A stretch of 64,000 nucleotides of DNA from Apteryx mantelli (taxonomy: Eukaryota; Chordata; Aves; Apterygiformes; Apterygidae). Every line of letters starts with the position of its first letter. Positions within the stretch are counted from its first letter, which is position 1. The notes beneath the pieces are model-generated. The model searched no databases. It was given only the letters and a program-made list of their open reading frames with translations, and was not told the DNA's origin. Made by a program: the position numbers and the translations under genes. This document shows positions 41,971 through 53,700 of the stretch, piece by piece. The DNA is taken from NCBI RefSeq assembly GCF_036417845.1, contig NC_089994.1, positions 18,494,001-18,558,000 on the forward strand, given 5' to 3'.

Positions 41971-41974
41971 AAAG

Positions 41975-43535
41975 CATCTGTCTGACATTGCTTATTTCTG
42001 TTAAGCACTTCAACGTTTCAAGGGAAATAGCTTGAGAAAAGAATCTTATTTTCTGTGTTTTGTATATCATAAACTAAAGAATATTGTGCAGTTTTCACTT
42101 TGTTTTGTTAAGGCCCCTGCTTCTTAACCTGCGACTGTAAAAACCTTGTTTTTCACTGTAACATTTTTATTTATTTATTTTTAAGTAAACAGCCTGCTTC
42201 TGTGAAACAGATGCTACTTTTCTTAAATCATAGCTTACGTCTTAACTACATGGGTAAAAGGCATCCTCTGATCACCCGCACACAAGCTTGTGTTATTCTC
42301 CTCAAGAGCACGCGATGCTTTATTACACACACTAGTACTTTCCTAGCATAGTAACCGGATTTACAAATAATATACAAATATGTTTTACGTAAATGAAAAG
42401 CATTTTAGTGTTAGAAATTCAATGCATTACACAAGAAAGTACTGAAGAAAAAGAGATAGGAAAAGAACAGTAAAAGGTTACATACTATTTTTGATGTTAA
42501 CACAGACTGGTGTAAAAAAAAAAAAAGTAACTTTTTGCAGTGAAGCAGAAAAGCAGGAACTCAAAGTTAAGAATAGTTACAGGCTGTATCTACCCATAAC
42601 TAGCTCTTAAGTGCCATCAGTCAAGGTCCTTTGGGAAGTCAGTAGGTTTCTCGTGCCCCGGTGTCAGCGCTGTTTGTCTCTGTCCCTTCCCGGAAGGGAG
42701 AGTAAACGTTTACGCACTGTTCTGTGCTTTTGAACTGTGATTTCAAGTAGCTAAGCTAAGCACAAAAACAGTTCCTGATGTGTTTAGTTTGGGCCAAAAG
42801 CAGCATGCTAATAAGAATTTCCACTTTTTAATCAAAGCGTATAGTCTTCATAAAAGCAACAGAGTTAATCGAACTTTGCCTGTTACAGCGGAGTTAGCAG
42901 TAGTCATTATTTGCAGAACCACCTTTGAATTTGAGCTCTGATTCAGCACTATCTATGCTTAATGGACTACATGTGCTGATTTAAGCCAGCACTCCAGTTT
43001 AAGTGCTCAGTCTATCTTTCCTTTTCAGTTTACTTCAGCAGCATTATTATGCTGCCGCTCTCTTAAAGGTTTCTTCAGGGCTCTGGCAGAAATTGCAGTG
43101 TTGAAATGCTCAGCTGTATTCAGCTCTCCCGTAAAGAGTGAAAGCTGGGTTTTCCACTTTTGTGGACAAACTGCACTGATTCCATACATGCTGTTGCTGC
43201 TGCACAAGGTAACACCCATATTGAATATAATTCAGAAAACAGTTGCCCAGAAAAAGGAGGGGTAGCACAGAGTCCAGCTGGTAACTCCAGTGTCCTAAAG
43301 GAGCTCAGATAGTGTATTTCACCAAGTCAGAATAGCTCCTTGCTGAGAAACATCCAGCAAAATCAGGCCTCAAATAGCGGACACCGCTGCCCTCTCCCTG
43401 TCCCCTCGCACGGACCTTCCTCACCCATCTTCTTAATGGTAAATTGATCAAAGCCGTATCACAGGCTGGGAAACCAGCTACGGCACGGCTATGGCAGAGG
43501 TGGTACCAAGCAGAATGTCCGTAAATAACCAAAGG
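41975..43535. other. intergenic, nothing recognised
   Basis: Between the ANKRD13A 3' end and the probable C12orf76 3' end I see no splice-bounded coding frame, RNA gene or known repeat. Some TTTATT words near 42165-42185 could serve as extra minus-strand poly(A) signals. Confidence 0.5.
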
Positions 43536-43559
43536 AGTCCTGCAGTGCTTATTTAGCCT

Positions 43560-43565
43560 TTTATT
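43560..43565 (-). terminator. C12orf76: candidate poly(A) signal of C12orf76
   Basis: TTTATT on the plus strand is AATAAA on the minus strand, about 1.5 kb after the C12orf76 stop. It is the nearest clear signal I find; use would imply a 3'UTR of about 1.5 kb. Confidence 0.45.
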
Positions 43566-44941
43566 TGTACAAAGAGACACAGCAGGGAGTGAAGAACGAA
43601 GGCAAACAAGAAGACGGCTCCAGGGACCACGGAGCTGCGGCTACGGAGCCCCAGCCCTGAGCACAGGCTTCCCCCTTGCAAACAGCACGCGGCTACAGGC
43701 GGAAAGTTTTACATCGGATTAAGGACAAAGTCAGTGATACAGGACTCTGCTACAACAACAACAACAAAAAAGCAATGTTACCTTGCTCCCTCTCTCATCT
43801 CACGCAGATTAGAAGTCATATCTGCTCTAGACCAACCTCATACCCTCATTTTACTAAAACAACGGAGCAGCAAAGAAAATCACCAAGAACGGTCAGTATC
43901 TTTTAAAGCAAACTGAATCGGAAAACATGTAAGATGCAACAGAAGGTTTTAGAGAACATGTCGACACAATTGTACTGGAATTAAAGTTTTAAAATACTAA
44001 AATAAATTACTAGCCCCAAAAAACCCTATGTTAAATATCAAAGTAACACACATTAGCAAAATCCAGTTACTACTCATAGCAGTGCAAAACCAAATAGCAG
44101 CATTCATATGCAAGTGTGATTTCAGTGTAAACACGTGAATTCATTACATACAATGCATAGAACGGAGATCTGTCCGTAGCCAAAACACTTCCAGAGAGCC
44201 GAGACCAGCGGTCCACGAGCTTCACCAAAACGGGCTCTCAAGCGTGAACTTCCGGAGGCTCTTAAGTATTTCCAGTATCACAGTAACCTGTCCCACCTGC
44301 TCCAGGAGCCCAAATCCATCTCTAAAGGGGTCAGTGGTTAGTACAAGTTAGAAACCCTCGTCTGCAGCTAAACTCCTAGCGGACTCAGCGTAGCTGTTTT
44401 GGTGCAAGGCTGTTGGAGGATGTTTAGTTAAGAGTAAAAGCAGCTAGTGTCAGGCACGACAAGCCTATCCCAAAAGAGCTAAACCAGATTTTGCTCGTGC
44501 ATCAGTATCTCTGCTCAGAGGCGAGCACGCAGCGGACCCGCACGGCCGCGGCTGGCTGCCGGGCGTTCGCCTTCCCGACGGCTTTTTTGGAGCCTCCGCT
44601 AGAAACCTTCCAGACTGGGCGGTCGAGCAAGGAACCGAATTCACCGGGAAGCAAAGCTCGGGCCCGCCACGGGTCACGCAGCGCCGCCGGGACGCAGCCC
44701 GCGCCATCGCCCTGCCCGGGCAGGGTCGCAGCCGGCGCTAAACCTGCGACCCTGGGGAAGGCAGCGGGGGGCTCCCGCTCGGGATCAGCCCCGGCGTCCC
44801 GCTGGGCTACGACCCGCGGAAGGCCAGGGCGCTGGGACGAGCCAGGCAGGCGGCGCCGCGGAGCCTCCCGGCGCGATGCCGCCGACCTCCTTCGAGCTGG
44901 GCCGGGTGGACGCACCGTGGAGGGCGTCCGCTGCGCGCCGT

Positions 44942-45040
44942 CACCGCCGCCACCCCGCCGTCATCGCCGTTGTCCCGTCGTCGTCGTCGTCTCGCCGTCG
45001 TCATCGTCTTGCCGCCGTCGTTGTCGTCCCGCCGCCGCCG
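44942..45040. repeat. CGT/CCG trinucleotide repeat tract
   Basis: Interrupted CGT, CCG and CAT triplets fill about 100 bp directly after the C12orf76 stop codon, that is, at the start of its 3'UTR. The longest pure run is about five CGT units near 44975-44990. It is a possible length-variable site. Confidence 0.8.
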
Positions 45041-45527
45041 CTACCGCCGCCGCAGGGGCTTGTAGACGCAGAGGGCCATGAGGACCATGGCGAGCAGCAG
45101 GGCGCTGAGGACGCTGCCCATGAGCACTGCGGGGCGAGACGGCGCCCGGTCAGCGGCCCACGGCGCCCGGTCCTGCGCCCCGCGGGGCCCCCGCTCCACA
45201 GGGCCCCAAACCGCGGAATGGGCTAAAAAAGGCCCCCTCCCTCCCCCCCCTTTTCAACCCCTTTTTTAATAACACAAGGCTGTTTTAAGCCCTTTAATAC
45301 ATCCAAACGCCTTCACGACGCAAATCGCCGATAACTACCGGGCGCCGCGGGGGTCACGCCGAGGGGGGCCCAGGCGTCCGGGGGGGGGGGGGCCCAGGCG
45401 TCCGGGGGGGCCGCTGCTTACCCAGGTTCTGCTTCTGCAGCACGGCGTAGGGCCGGCTCCGCGCCGCCGCGCCGGGGCCCAGCACGGCCGCCGCCAGCGC
45501 CCAGCCCCGCACCGCCGCCATCGCCAT
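45041..45527 (-). CDS. C12orf76: C12orf76 orthologue, small single-pass membrane protein
   Basis: Two coding exons (45422-45527 and 45041-45126) joined across a GT/AG intron encode 63 aa. The N-terminus looks like a signal peptide (AAVRGWALAAAVLGPGAAA). A short segment PYAVLQKQNLVLMG follows, then a hydrophobic helix (about residues 37-56) and a basic tail CVYKPLRRR. The PYAVL, QNLVLMG and CVYKP words match my recollection of human C12orf76, and the gene sits in the same place next to ANKRD13A. The predicted topology is type I with a very short cytosolic tail; no function is known to me. Two ATG codons compete: 45527 (MAMAAV) and 45521, the second with a better Kozak context. The GC-rich exons and repeat-rich flanks make this gene easy to miss. 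Confidence 0.88.
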
Positions 45528-45592
45528 CGGCCTCGGCCCCGGCCCCGGCCCCGGTCCCGCCTCGGGCGGCTCCTCGCGGCGCGGCCGGACCC

Positions 45593-46156
45593 GCCTCTTC
45601 CTCCTCCTCCTCCTCCTCCTCCTCCTCTTCCTGCCGGCCCGCCCCGCTCCCTCCCCTGCTCCCCCTCCGCCTTCCCTCCCTCCTCGCCCTTCCTCCCCCA
45701 GCTCCCTCCCCCCTCCCAGAGCCCCCTTCCTTTTCCTTCCTTCCTTGTTTCCCTCCCCTCCCTTGTCGCCTTTCCCATTCCCTCCTTCCATCCTGTTTCC
45801 CTCCCCTCTCTCTTACTCCTTTTCCTCTTTCCCTCCCTTCCCTATTTCCCTCGTCTCTCCCTGATCCCTTCCCTCGTGTTTTCCCCTTTCCATCCTTCCT
45901 TCCTGCTTCCCTGTCCCCCTTCCCTCGTTCTTCCCTTCCCCATTCCCTCACTGCTCCTTTTCCCCCTTCCTTGTTTTTCCCTTCCCTATTCCCTCACCTC
46001 TCCCAGATCCCTTCCCTCGCTCTCCCCTTCCCTATTCCCTTGCTTTTCCCCTATTCCCTTCCATCATTCTTCCCTTCCCTGTTCCCTCACTTTTCCCCTA
46101 TTCCCTTCCCTTGCTCTTCCCTCCCCTATTCCCTCGCCTCTCCTGGATCCCTTTCC
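45593..46156. repeat. homopyrimidine/homopurine tract upstream of C12orf76
   Basis: The plus strand is almost only C and T for about 500 bp from 45648, with imperfect units such as CTTCCCTATTCCCTC. A pure CTC run lies at 45598-45628. It starts about 70 bp upstream of the C12orf76 start codon and so occupies its promoter or 5'UTR. Such tracts can form triplex H-DNA, and they are hard to sequence. Confidence 0.9.
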
Positions 46157-46159
46157 CGG

Positions 46160-46950
46160 TGGGAAGCCAGGTCCCTGGCTGGGGTCCCTCTCCCACTCCG
46201 GTCCCTGTCATCCGCTGAGGGGTCTCAGCAGCACCCAGCTGCTGGAGACCCGGAGCCGGCTGCGGCGAGGAGTTTCGGGATCCCGCAGGGGCGGCCGCGT
46301 GGCCCGCGCTCGGCCCTGCTCGCGGCATGGCTGTGTGCGCCGCGGCGCTCGGCCGTGCCGCGCGGTTCTGCTCTCCCGAGTCGGGCTGAAATGAAGCAGA
46401 ACGCGCTCAGCGGGGCGGGCGGGAAGAGCGTGACGGGGAAGATGGAGCGCGCGTACGGAATAGCGAAACGCAGGCAAACCACGCGCCCAAGGGCAGCCTG
46501 GTGCTGTGACGAACACGGGAGCCGGGGAGCGTTTAATACCCCTGATAACTGCTGAAAAACGGGTGGGTTAGAGGAGAAGTGCCGCGAGGTGATTTAGGGG
46601 CTGTGACGGATGCCGGGTGGCCGGTTGCGAGCGGGAGCGGCGAGAGCGCGGTGGCCGCTCGCGCCGTCGGCCGTGGTGGGCAGCCCGCTTCTGCGGGACG
46701 CGGCTCCTCTTCCTCCCGCCGACGGGGAGCCCAAGGTGCTTGTGCCCAGCACCGTCGCGCCGGCGAGCAGCCGCGGCTTCGGGCCTCGCCTTGGAGCGCG
46801 GGGGCTCCGCCAGAGCCTTGGCGACGCTCTGTCCCACGGCATGAGCTGTTGCGCGGGCAGCCCGCGGCTCGGCGATGTGCAGCCGCCCCGGTGCCTGTCG
46901 CTTTTGGGAAATCGGCGCAAGGAATTCCAGATCCTCTCCCTAGGCTTATC
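46160..46950. other. GC-rich intergenic stretch
   Basis: It lies between the C12orf76 5' flank and the 3' end of the SLC6A4-like gene. It has high CpG content and several shadow frames, but no recognisable protein words or RNA gene. It may contain the C12orf76 promoter. Confidence 0.45.
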
Positions 46951-46970
46951 GCGTGATGACCAATATCGGC

Positions 46971-46976
46971 TTTATT
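46971..46976 (-). terminator. candidate poly(A) signal of the SLC6A4-like gene
   Basis: TTTATT on the plus strand (AATAAA on the minus strand) lies about 810 bp after the stop codon at 47784. It is the first such signal on this GC-rich strand. Confidence 0.55.
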
Positions 46977-47783
46977 TTCCGCGTCACTCACGTCACAGCT
47001 AAAGGCATGCAGCGCTCGCGTTCGCTAGGCTCGCGCAGCAAGGCGGCAAGCGTCTCTAAGCCAGGCTGGCGCAGTCGGACACAGCAGGGTGCGCGCCGCC
47101 ACGTGTCCCACCGTCCCGAGGCCTGGGAATCAGCGTTCGGCCCCGGATCCGCGGGGAGGAATTGGTCCCGCGTGAGCCAGCAGCCGAGCGGCTACAAGCT
47201 CCGGGCCGTGGCTTCGGGAAGCAGGCAGCGAGGGATGCTCGGTTTTTGCCAGGTCCGTGTCTTCGCGCCTCGCTCCGGCCGCCCGGATATCCTGTAACGC
47301 CAGCGTGCCTCGGCAGCTCGCGCGCGGGGCACTTGCCGTCCCTCCCTCCCTCCCCGTTCGTGTTCGGGGTGATTTACGGCCGCACGTCCCGGCTCTCTGC
47401 ACCGCCGCGGCTCTCGTCTCGTTGGGGTGACGGGGATCGGCGATGGGCTGCGACGACACGTGTGCAAAGCCGGGTCCTGCTCTCGTTGCTGTCGACGGGA
47501 GGGTTTTCCGCCCGCGGTGAGAACTGGATCTGACCTATTAGCGCGCGACGAAGAGGCCGGCAGCGCCGGCTGCGGCCGCGGTGCCGTTGGGATGTGCTGG
47601 CAGGAGCTGCCGCAGCGTCTCGCCATGCCGGTGCCTGCACGGCCTGGAGGGGGGGGGGCAGCGAGGGCAGCGGCGTGCCGCGGGGAGAGCGACGGCGGCG
47701 TTTCTTCCGCCTGCCCGAAGACGGTGTCAGGGCAGGGCCGGGGGCGCCGAGGAGGGTCCGTGTCCCCCCGCTGCGCGGCGGCG

Positions 47784-50700
47784 CTAAAGCAGAGGCGACA
47801 GGCGCATCGCCTCCACCTGCGGGTCTCGTGCCGCTTTCTCGGGCCGAATGCAGACGGCGAGGCGCTGCGGGACGGGAGACGCCGAGAAGAAGGGCAGCGG
47901 GTTACCTGCCGGCACGGGCGGCCGGGTGCCGTGCGCAGGAGACGCTGCTGCCTCCCGTCCTGCTCTTCCCCCAGCTGCATCCCTGGACGTGCCGGGCTGG
48001 CGCAGCCGGAGCGGGGCTGGGGGCCGTGCAAGCCGTCGGTGGCACGGCGCGGACGCCGCATGCCTGTACCCCCCCCCGTCAGCGTGGGGAGCCGCGGGGA
48101 GGAGGCGTCCCACGAAGGGGCACGGAGGAGCGGTGACGTCTGGGGACAGGTTTGTGCCTCTCGCCTGCCTATGAGCGGCACCGATCTCGCCCCGCTGTCT
48201 TCTGGCCCAGCCCAAATAACAGCTTTTGAAATACGGCTTAAAAGGATTAGGCCGTCGAGCCGGGCTCCTCTGCGCCCTCTTGAAACCAGCTCCCCAGCAA
48301 TGATTGAATCGCCGCGGGAAGGACAGTGCAGCGGGAGGAGCCCCGGCTCCCTCCCCGCAGCACCGGAGCCTTGAGCACCGGCCTCGCGCTGCACCGGGCC
48401 ACCGCCGCCGGCCAGCTCCCGCTCCAGTTCCTGCTCCCGCTCCCGCTCCTGCTCCCATTCCTGCTCCCGCAGCGCGGCCCCCGGCGCCTCACCTGCTTGA
48501 GAGACCCGGGCGTCCCCGCCAGCTTGCACACCATGTAGAAGGGGATGCAGACGAAGGACGAGGCTCCTACGAGGGAGCCCACCGAGATGCTCCACGCCGG
48601 GTACTGGTAGTCGAAGAGCGCGAGAGGCGGCTGCTCCAGCAGAGAGCTGGCGATGATGAACTGTGAGCGAGCGGAGAGGGCTGCATTAGGGAAGGACGAC
48701 AGCGGGACATCGCACACCGTCACACACGCGCACGCGTGCAGGGCTGGAGCATGGATGTACAGCCGGCAAAACCTCTGCACAAGCAGAGCCCGCTGGGGAG
48801 GCTCGCGCGTCCCCGGCAGAACAGCCCCGCTCGCTCCCCAAAGACAGCAGATCAGCTGCAACGTCTCCCCAGCCCTGTTACAAATATGGGCTCATCCCGC
48901 GGCTTAACAGTGTTCACATCCCTCTGCCATCGCTTCTAACTGCTAAAGGCGAACGTGGCTTTTGCAGTGACGTTTTCCAGACTGGCACCGCTCGCGCCGG
49001 TTTGCTCCTGCAGTTCCTCATCTGGCAAACCGCAAAGGCGATGGCCTGCAAAGGCTGCACGTCTCCGCGGCGAGATGAAACCATTTGCTGTCTACTTTGA
49101 TTATAATGCTTCTCTCTTAATAACCTAGGCGAAGCGCTTCGAGCCGTAATTAATGCCCACAAGGCCTCTCCTCCTGCAAATCCGGCGAGATCAGACCCCT
49201 GTGCATCTCGCAGGTGGCAGCCTTTGAAGCGCGGGCAGGGCTGGCGGCTCGGAGGCGGTGGGTGCAGCCGGGCGCGCGGGGCTGCAGCGGTGTTCGGGGC
49301 CGGGCGAGCGTGGGGCGCCGCCATCCTCGGCGTCAGCAGCTCCCTTTCCCGAGGAGGGTGAAACGGGCCGCATCCAGTGCACGGTGAGCACGCCCGGCTG
49401 CCAGCTCCTGGCTGTGCCCGGAGCGCAGCTGCCAAAGAGGCTGGAAAACGCACTTTTAACTCCCTGTCTTTGAGAAATGCCCTGTCCCGGGCTGTGGGCA
49501 GCTTGGCATGTCTCCTAGTTAATTTAGGAGCTTCCCATCGATTTTGTGTTGCAGAAAACAGTGGGGATGTGTGTTTCCCAAACAGCAGCCCTGGGCAACC
49601 CCCTTGCTCGTCATTTAAAGGGAAATTGGTGGCTTGACTTGTCCCTTGGGATATCGATACTCACTGCTAAAAAGGCAGGGCTGATGGCGACCCAGCAAAC
49701 CTTCCAGAACATCCCCGGGGCAAAGCCCAGCATGGCTTCCACGTCGTTCGAGAACCGCTGGATCCCTGCCGGAGGAAGAGCCGTCACCGCCCGGAGCGGC
49801 CGAGCCCCGCGCGCGCTGCGCTTGCGGGGGGATTCGCGCGCTCGGAAACGCACTGCCCCGAGTCCCTCATCCCGCCGTGCCGGGAGTCGCGCGTGCGCTC
49901 CCGCACCGCTGTGCCCCTGCGTCCCCTGCCGTTCCCTGGCGTGCGTGAGGCTGAACGCCTGTGCCAGCGCCCGCAGGATGGTTTTCAGGTGTGTGGTGGG
50001 CGCTTAATAACGGTTTCTTACCATAAAACCAGGACACAGCTATTGCTTCCAGCAGCACCACTGCCAGGATGGAGCAGCCGGCGCCGAACTCCTCCAGGAG
50101 CTTCACCACGTACGCGCCGCCCTGGAAGGACACGGGTGAGGTGGCAGCTCGCCCCGGCGGCGCGCTGCGCCCCTCTTGCTCCCAACACGTGGCTTTTTTG
50201 CCAAGGTTCGGATTCCCCGGGAGGCCGGGAGGCTCGGCCGGGGGGGGACAGAGAAGGCTCCGCTCCATGGAGTAGCTCCCCCAGCCCCGCGGCCACTGGG
50301 GAGGGAGTCTCCTGCATCCCTCGCGCCTCGGCCGTGTCCCCAGGCTCCGCTACGGGGACGGACCTGGCTGGCGAAGGAGCACGGCCACCTCCGAGGGCTT
50401 CCCGAGCGTGGGGTGAGTCAGTGGAGAGCTGCCCACAGACCCTGTTGGGGCGTTTAGCGGGTCTCTGGGAAAACCTGCTCCCAGAGTTGTTAGAGGAACG
50501 GATAAACGCCCGGCGAGGGGTGAGGCGGAGCGTGTGCGGCCTGCCGGTGCCGTACTCACGTAGGTGAGGGTGGTCAGAGAGCCCAGGAAGCACACTGCGA
50601 TGAGACCGAGCACGAAGAGCTCCCTGCGCGGCGCGAGGACGTGCGGGTACTCGTCCATCACGGCCGTGATCACCGCTTCCAAGCCCCCGAACTGCAACGG

Positions 50701-53700
50701 GAGCGCCGGCGTGAGGCAGAGCAAGAAGGCGCCGGGCCGGTCCTGCTCTCGAGGAGATCTGCCATGGCCCCGCGGTCCTCTCCATCCCGGCGCCCGGTCA
50801 GCCGCTGCCTCCTGCCGGCTTCGCCCGGCCCCCACCCGGAGCAGCCTCTTCCCGGGGTGTCGGGGCTCCCCTGCACTTGCCCGCGGACGGGAAAAGAGCA
50901 GCGAATCTTATCGGCGGAGCGCGGGGAGGCTGGTAAAATGCCGGGGCGCTTTGGGGAAAGCCGCAGGGCTGCTGTTGCTCCCGCGTTCCCGCGCGGCGCT
51001 GAGCGGCTCTGGAGCCGGAGCAACGCCGGGCGGCGGATGGAGAGCCGGGGCTGAGCGCTCGCTGCCTCCCCGCGCTGGAGCTGAGCTGGGCACGTCCCAT
51101 CCCCTCGCTCCGGGATCGCCGTCACCTCCTAGGGGCTCCGCGAGCGGCCAGCCGGATGAGGCGCGTTAGAGACGAGCAGGTTGTGCTCCGTCCGTGCCCG
51201 CGCGGGCTGGAGGGGCCAGGCCAGCTGCTGCCTTTCCCCGCGTCCTGAGGGCCCCGTTGTTCCCAGCAGGGATGCAGCCCGGAGCAGCCGGCTGTGCCCG
51301 CTGTGGTTTGCAGAGGCGCCTACCGTGCTGTCCAGCCCCAGCGTTATCACCATGAGGAAGAACATGATGGCGAAGAAGGTGGATCCCACCATGGTGGCGA
51401 TCGCTTCCGGGTAGGTGATAAAAAGGAGGCTCGGCCCTAGGAGGGAAGGTGGGTTCATTTTGCCTTTCCGCTGGCTGCTCCGGCGTGAGCCCAGGTGGCG
51501 GCAGTGGTGGGAACGGTGTTGGCGTCAGGAAGGAGAGGTCCCAAAGCTGCGGTGGCGGCCGCGCCGGCTGGGACGCGCTCGCAGAGCCGGGGCGGGTCGG
51601 CCCCGCGGGACCGGGAGCAGCCGGGGCGCTGACGCCGGAGGGAGGCGAACCTTTGTCTTTGGCCACGTCCTCCACCTCCACGTCCCTCATCTCGGCCATG
51701 TAGCCCAGCACGGTGAAGATGACGAAGCCCGAGAGGAAGCTGGTGAGGCAGTTCACCGCGCTGGTGACCAGCGCATCCCTGGAAAGCAGACGGGGGGTGG
51801 GGGGAAGGTGTCCCGCAATGCCATCGCCTACGGAGACCTTCCCGCGAGCTCGGCTCTCGCCGGCGCAGCCTGGGCGCCCCGGGGACCCCGCGGCTGCATC
51901 CCACCGCGGCTCGGCCGCGCCGCTCACCGGTAGCAGTTGTTGTGGAAAGGGTTGTAACTGGCCAGAGCGAGAAGGACGCCGAATCCGGGGCCCAAGGAGA
52001 AGAAAATCTGCGCGGCAGCGTCGACCCAGACCTGGCAGGGAAGCAAGAGGCAGGCTGGCGCCGGGACGGGCTCGGCAATGCGGAGACGGGCTCCGTGTCG
52101 GCACGCGCTGCCAAAGCTCCGCTCCTGCCTGGGGCTCCCGCGCCTCCCATTCCCCCCGGAAGCGTCCCGGGAGCAGGCAGGAGGGGAGCAGCTCTCCTCC
52201 CTGGGGCTGTGCAGTGGCGGGACCGGGCGCTGGCGTCCTCGTCCGACGCACGCGGAGGGCAGAAGGAAGCGCGGGGGTGCCCGGAGCCCCCTTTAATGAG
52301 AATTCCCAAGCGCCGCACTGCTAATTACCCACGGGAAGCGTATTGTCAGGCCGCGGCACAAATAAAGCCCGGCGGCAAATGAGATGGGTGATTCGGTTAT
52401 GGATTTGCATTTCCAAGAGCTTGTCCAGGGTGTCTCGTTTCTGCAGGAACAGGGAAGCGGCGGCGGCGGGGGCAGCCCCGGGGGCACGGCGGGCGCGCGG
52501 CGCGGCACTCACCGCAGTGCTCAGGAGCTTGCCCCAGTCCGGGCGCAGGTAGAAGACGACCCCTCTCCACGCGCCGGGCAGGGTGGCCCCGCGGACCAGG
52601 AGGACAAGGAGGACGACGTAGGGCAGCGTGGCCGTCACCCACACCACCTGCGGCGGAGGCGGGCGTCAGCAGTGCCGCCGGCACGGCCGGGCGCCGCGGC
52701 CCCGGGGGGTTTGAGGGGTGCCGGCAAGGGGCGCCAAGGGGGCAATATCCCTTATTTAACTCGCCGAGGCAGCCAGGCACACACCGTGCATGGCCGGAAC
52801 GATGGAGAGGAGCCGCTGGGTGCCCGGTCGCATGGCCCCCGTGCTCAGGTCCATGCCGTGCAGGGCTGTGCCGGGGCTCCTTACCTTCCCCGAGGTTTTC
52901 ACTCCTTTCCACAGGCTGAAGTAGACGACGGTGAAGATGAGGAAGAGGCAGAGGAGCAGCTGCCAGCGGATCCCCCCCACGTCGTACAGACCGCTGGACT
53001 TCTGGATCTCCAGGACCTTCCTCCTGTGGCCCGAGAGCCCCGTGCCGGGGAGGGGGACTCAGGGCGGTGCAGCACCACCCGGGACGGGGCTCAGCACCGG
53101 CTCGCCACGGACACGGCCCCGGCACCGCGGCACGCGCCCATCTCCTGCAGCATCGCGGAAGGGGACCGCGAAGCTCCCTGGGAGGCCGTGGTGCATCGCC
53201 GTACCTGCTCCCAGCGCTGCTGGTCCCGCTCCTCGACGCAGACCCAAGCGCATCCTCGGGGACTTGCCCCGGCTCAGTCGCATCGTCTGCTTACGCGCAC
53301 TTACGTGTAAAACTCCTCGGCGGGGGAGCGGGAGGAGTTGGTCCAGGTGACGTTGCTGCCCCCGAAGTAGCTGGTGCAGCTGGGCGTGTTCCAGGGGTTG
53401 TCGCAGCTCGTCCAGGGCAGGGTGCCCGAGAAGGACGAGTAGAAGTAGTAGAGAGCCCAGGCGATGATGGTGTTGTAGTAGAAGGAGACGTAGAGGCCGA
53501 TGATGCAAATGGCAAAGCCAACGCCTGGGGGAAGAGGAGGGCAGGTCCCCGCCAGCCCCTGGCAGCGGCCACGTCATTCCCCCCGTCCCGCCGGTCTCCT
53601 ACCTTTAAAGATGGGACAGATGCGTTTCCAGATGGGGATGGCGCCGGTCCCGTGGAACTGCCCCAGTGCCAGCTCCATGTAGAAGAGCGGCACCCCGCCG

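Noticed and set aside
45354-45951. Long Arg/Gly-rich frames upstream of C12orf76
   Set aside because: They translate the homopurine tract. The true coding part is the last 106 bases joined to the exon at 45126.
47900-47950. Alternative last exon of the SLC6A4-like gene starting near 47946
   Set aside because: The acceptor there has a purine-rich lead and the frame gives no SERT-like tail, whereas the site at 47864 has a strong pyrimidine tract and a tail of the right length.
47192-48595. 467-codon open frame on the minus strand
   Set aside because: It overlaps the last two exons of the SLC6A4-like gene in another frame, is rich in Arg, Pro and Ala as expected from GC bias, and has no family words.
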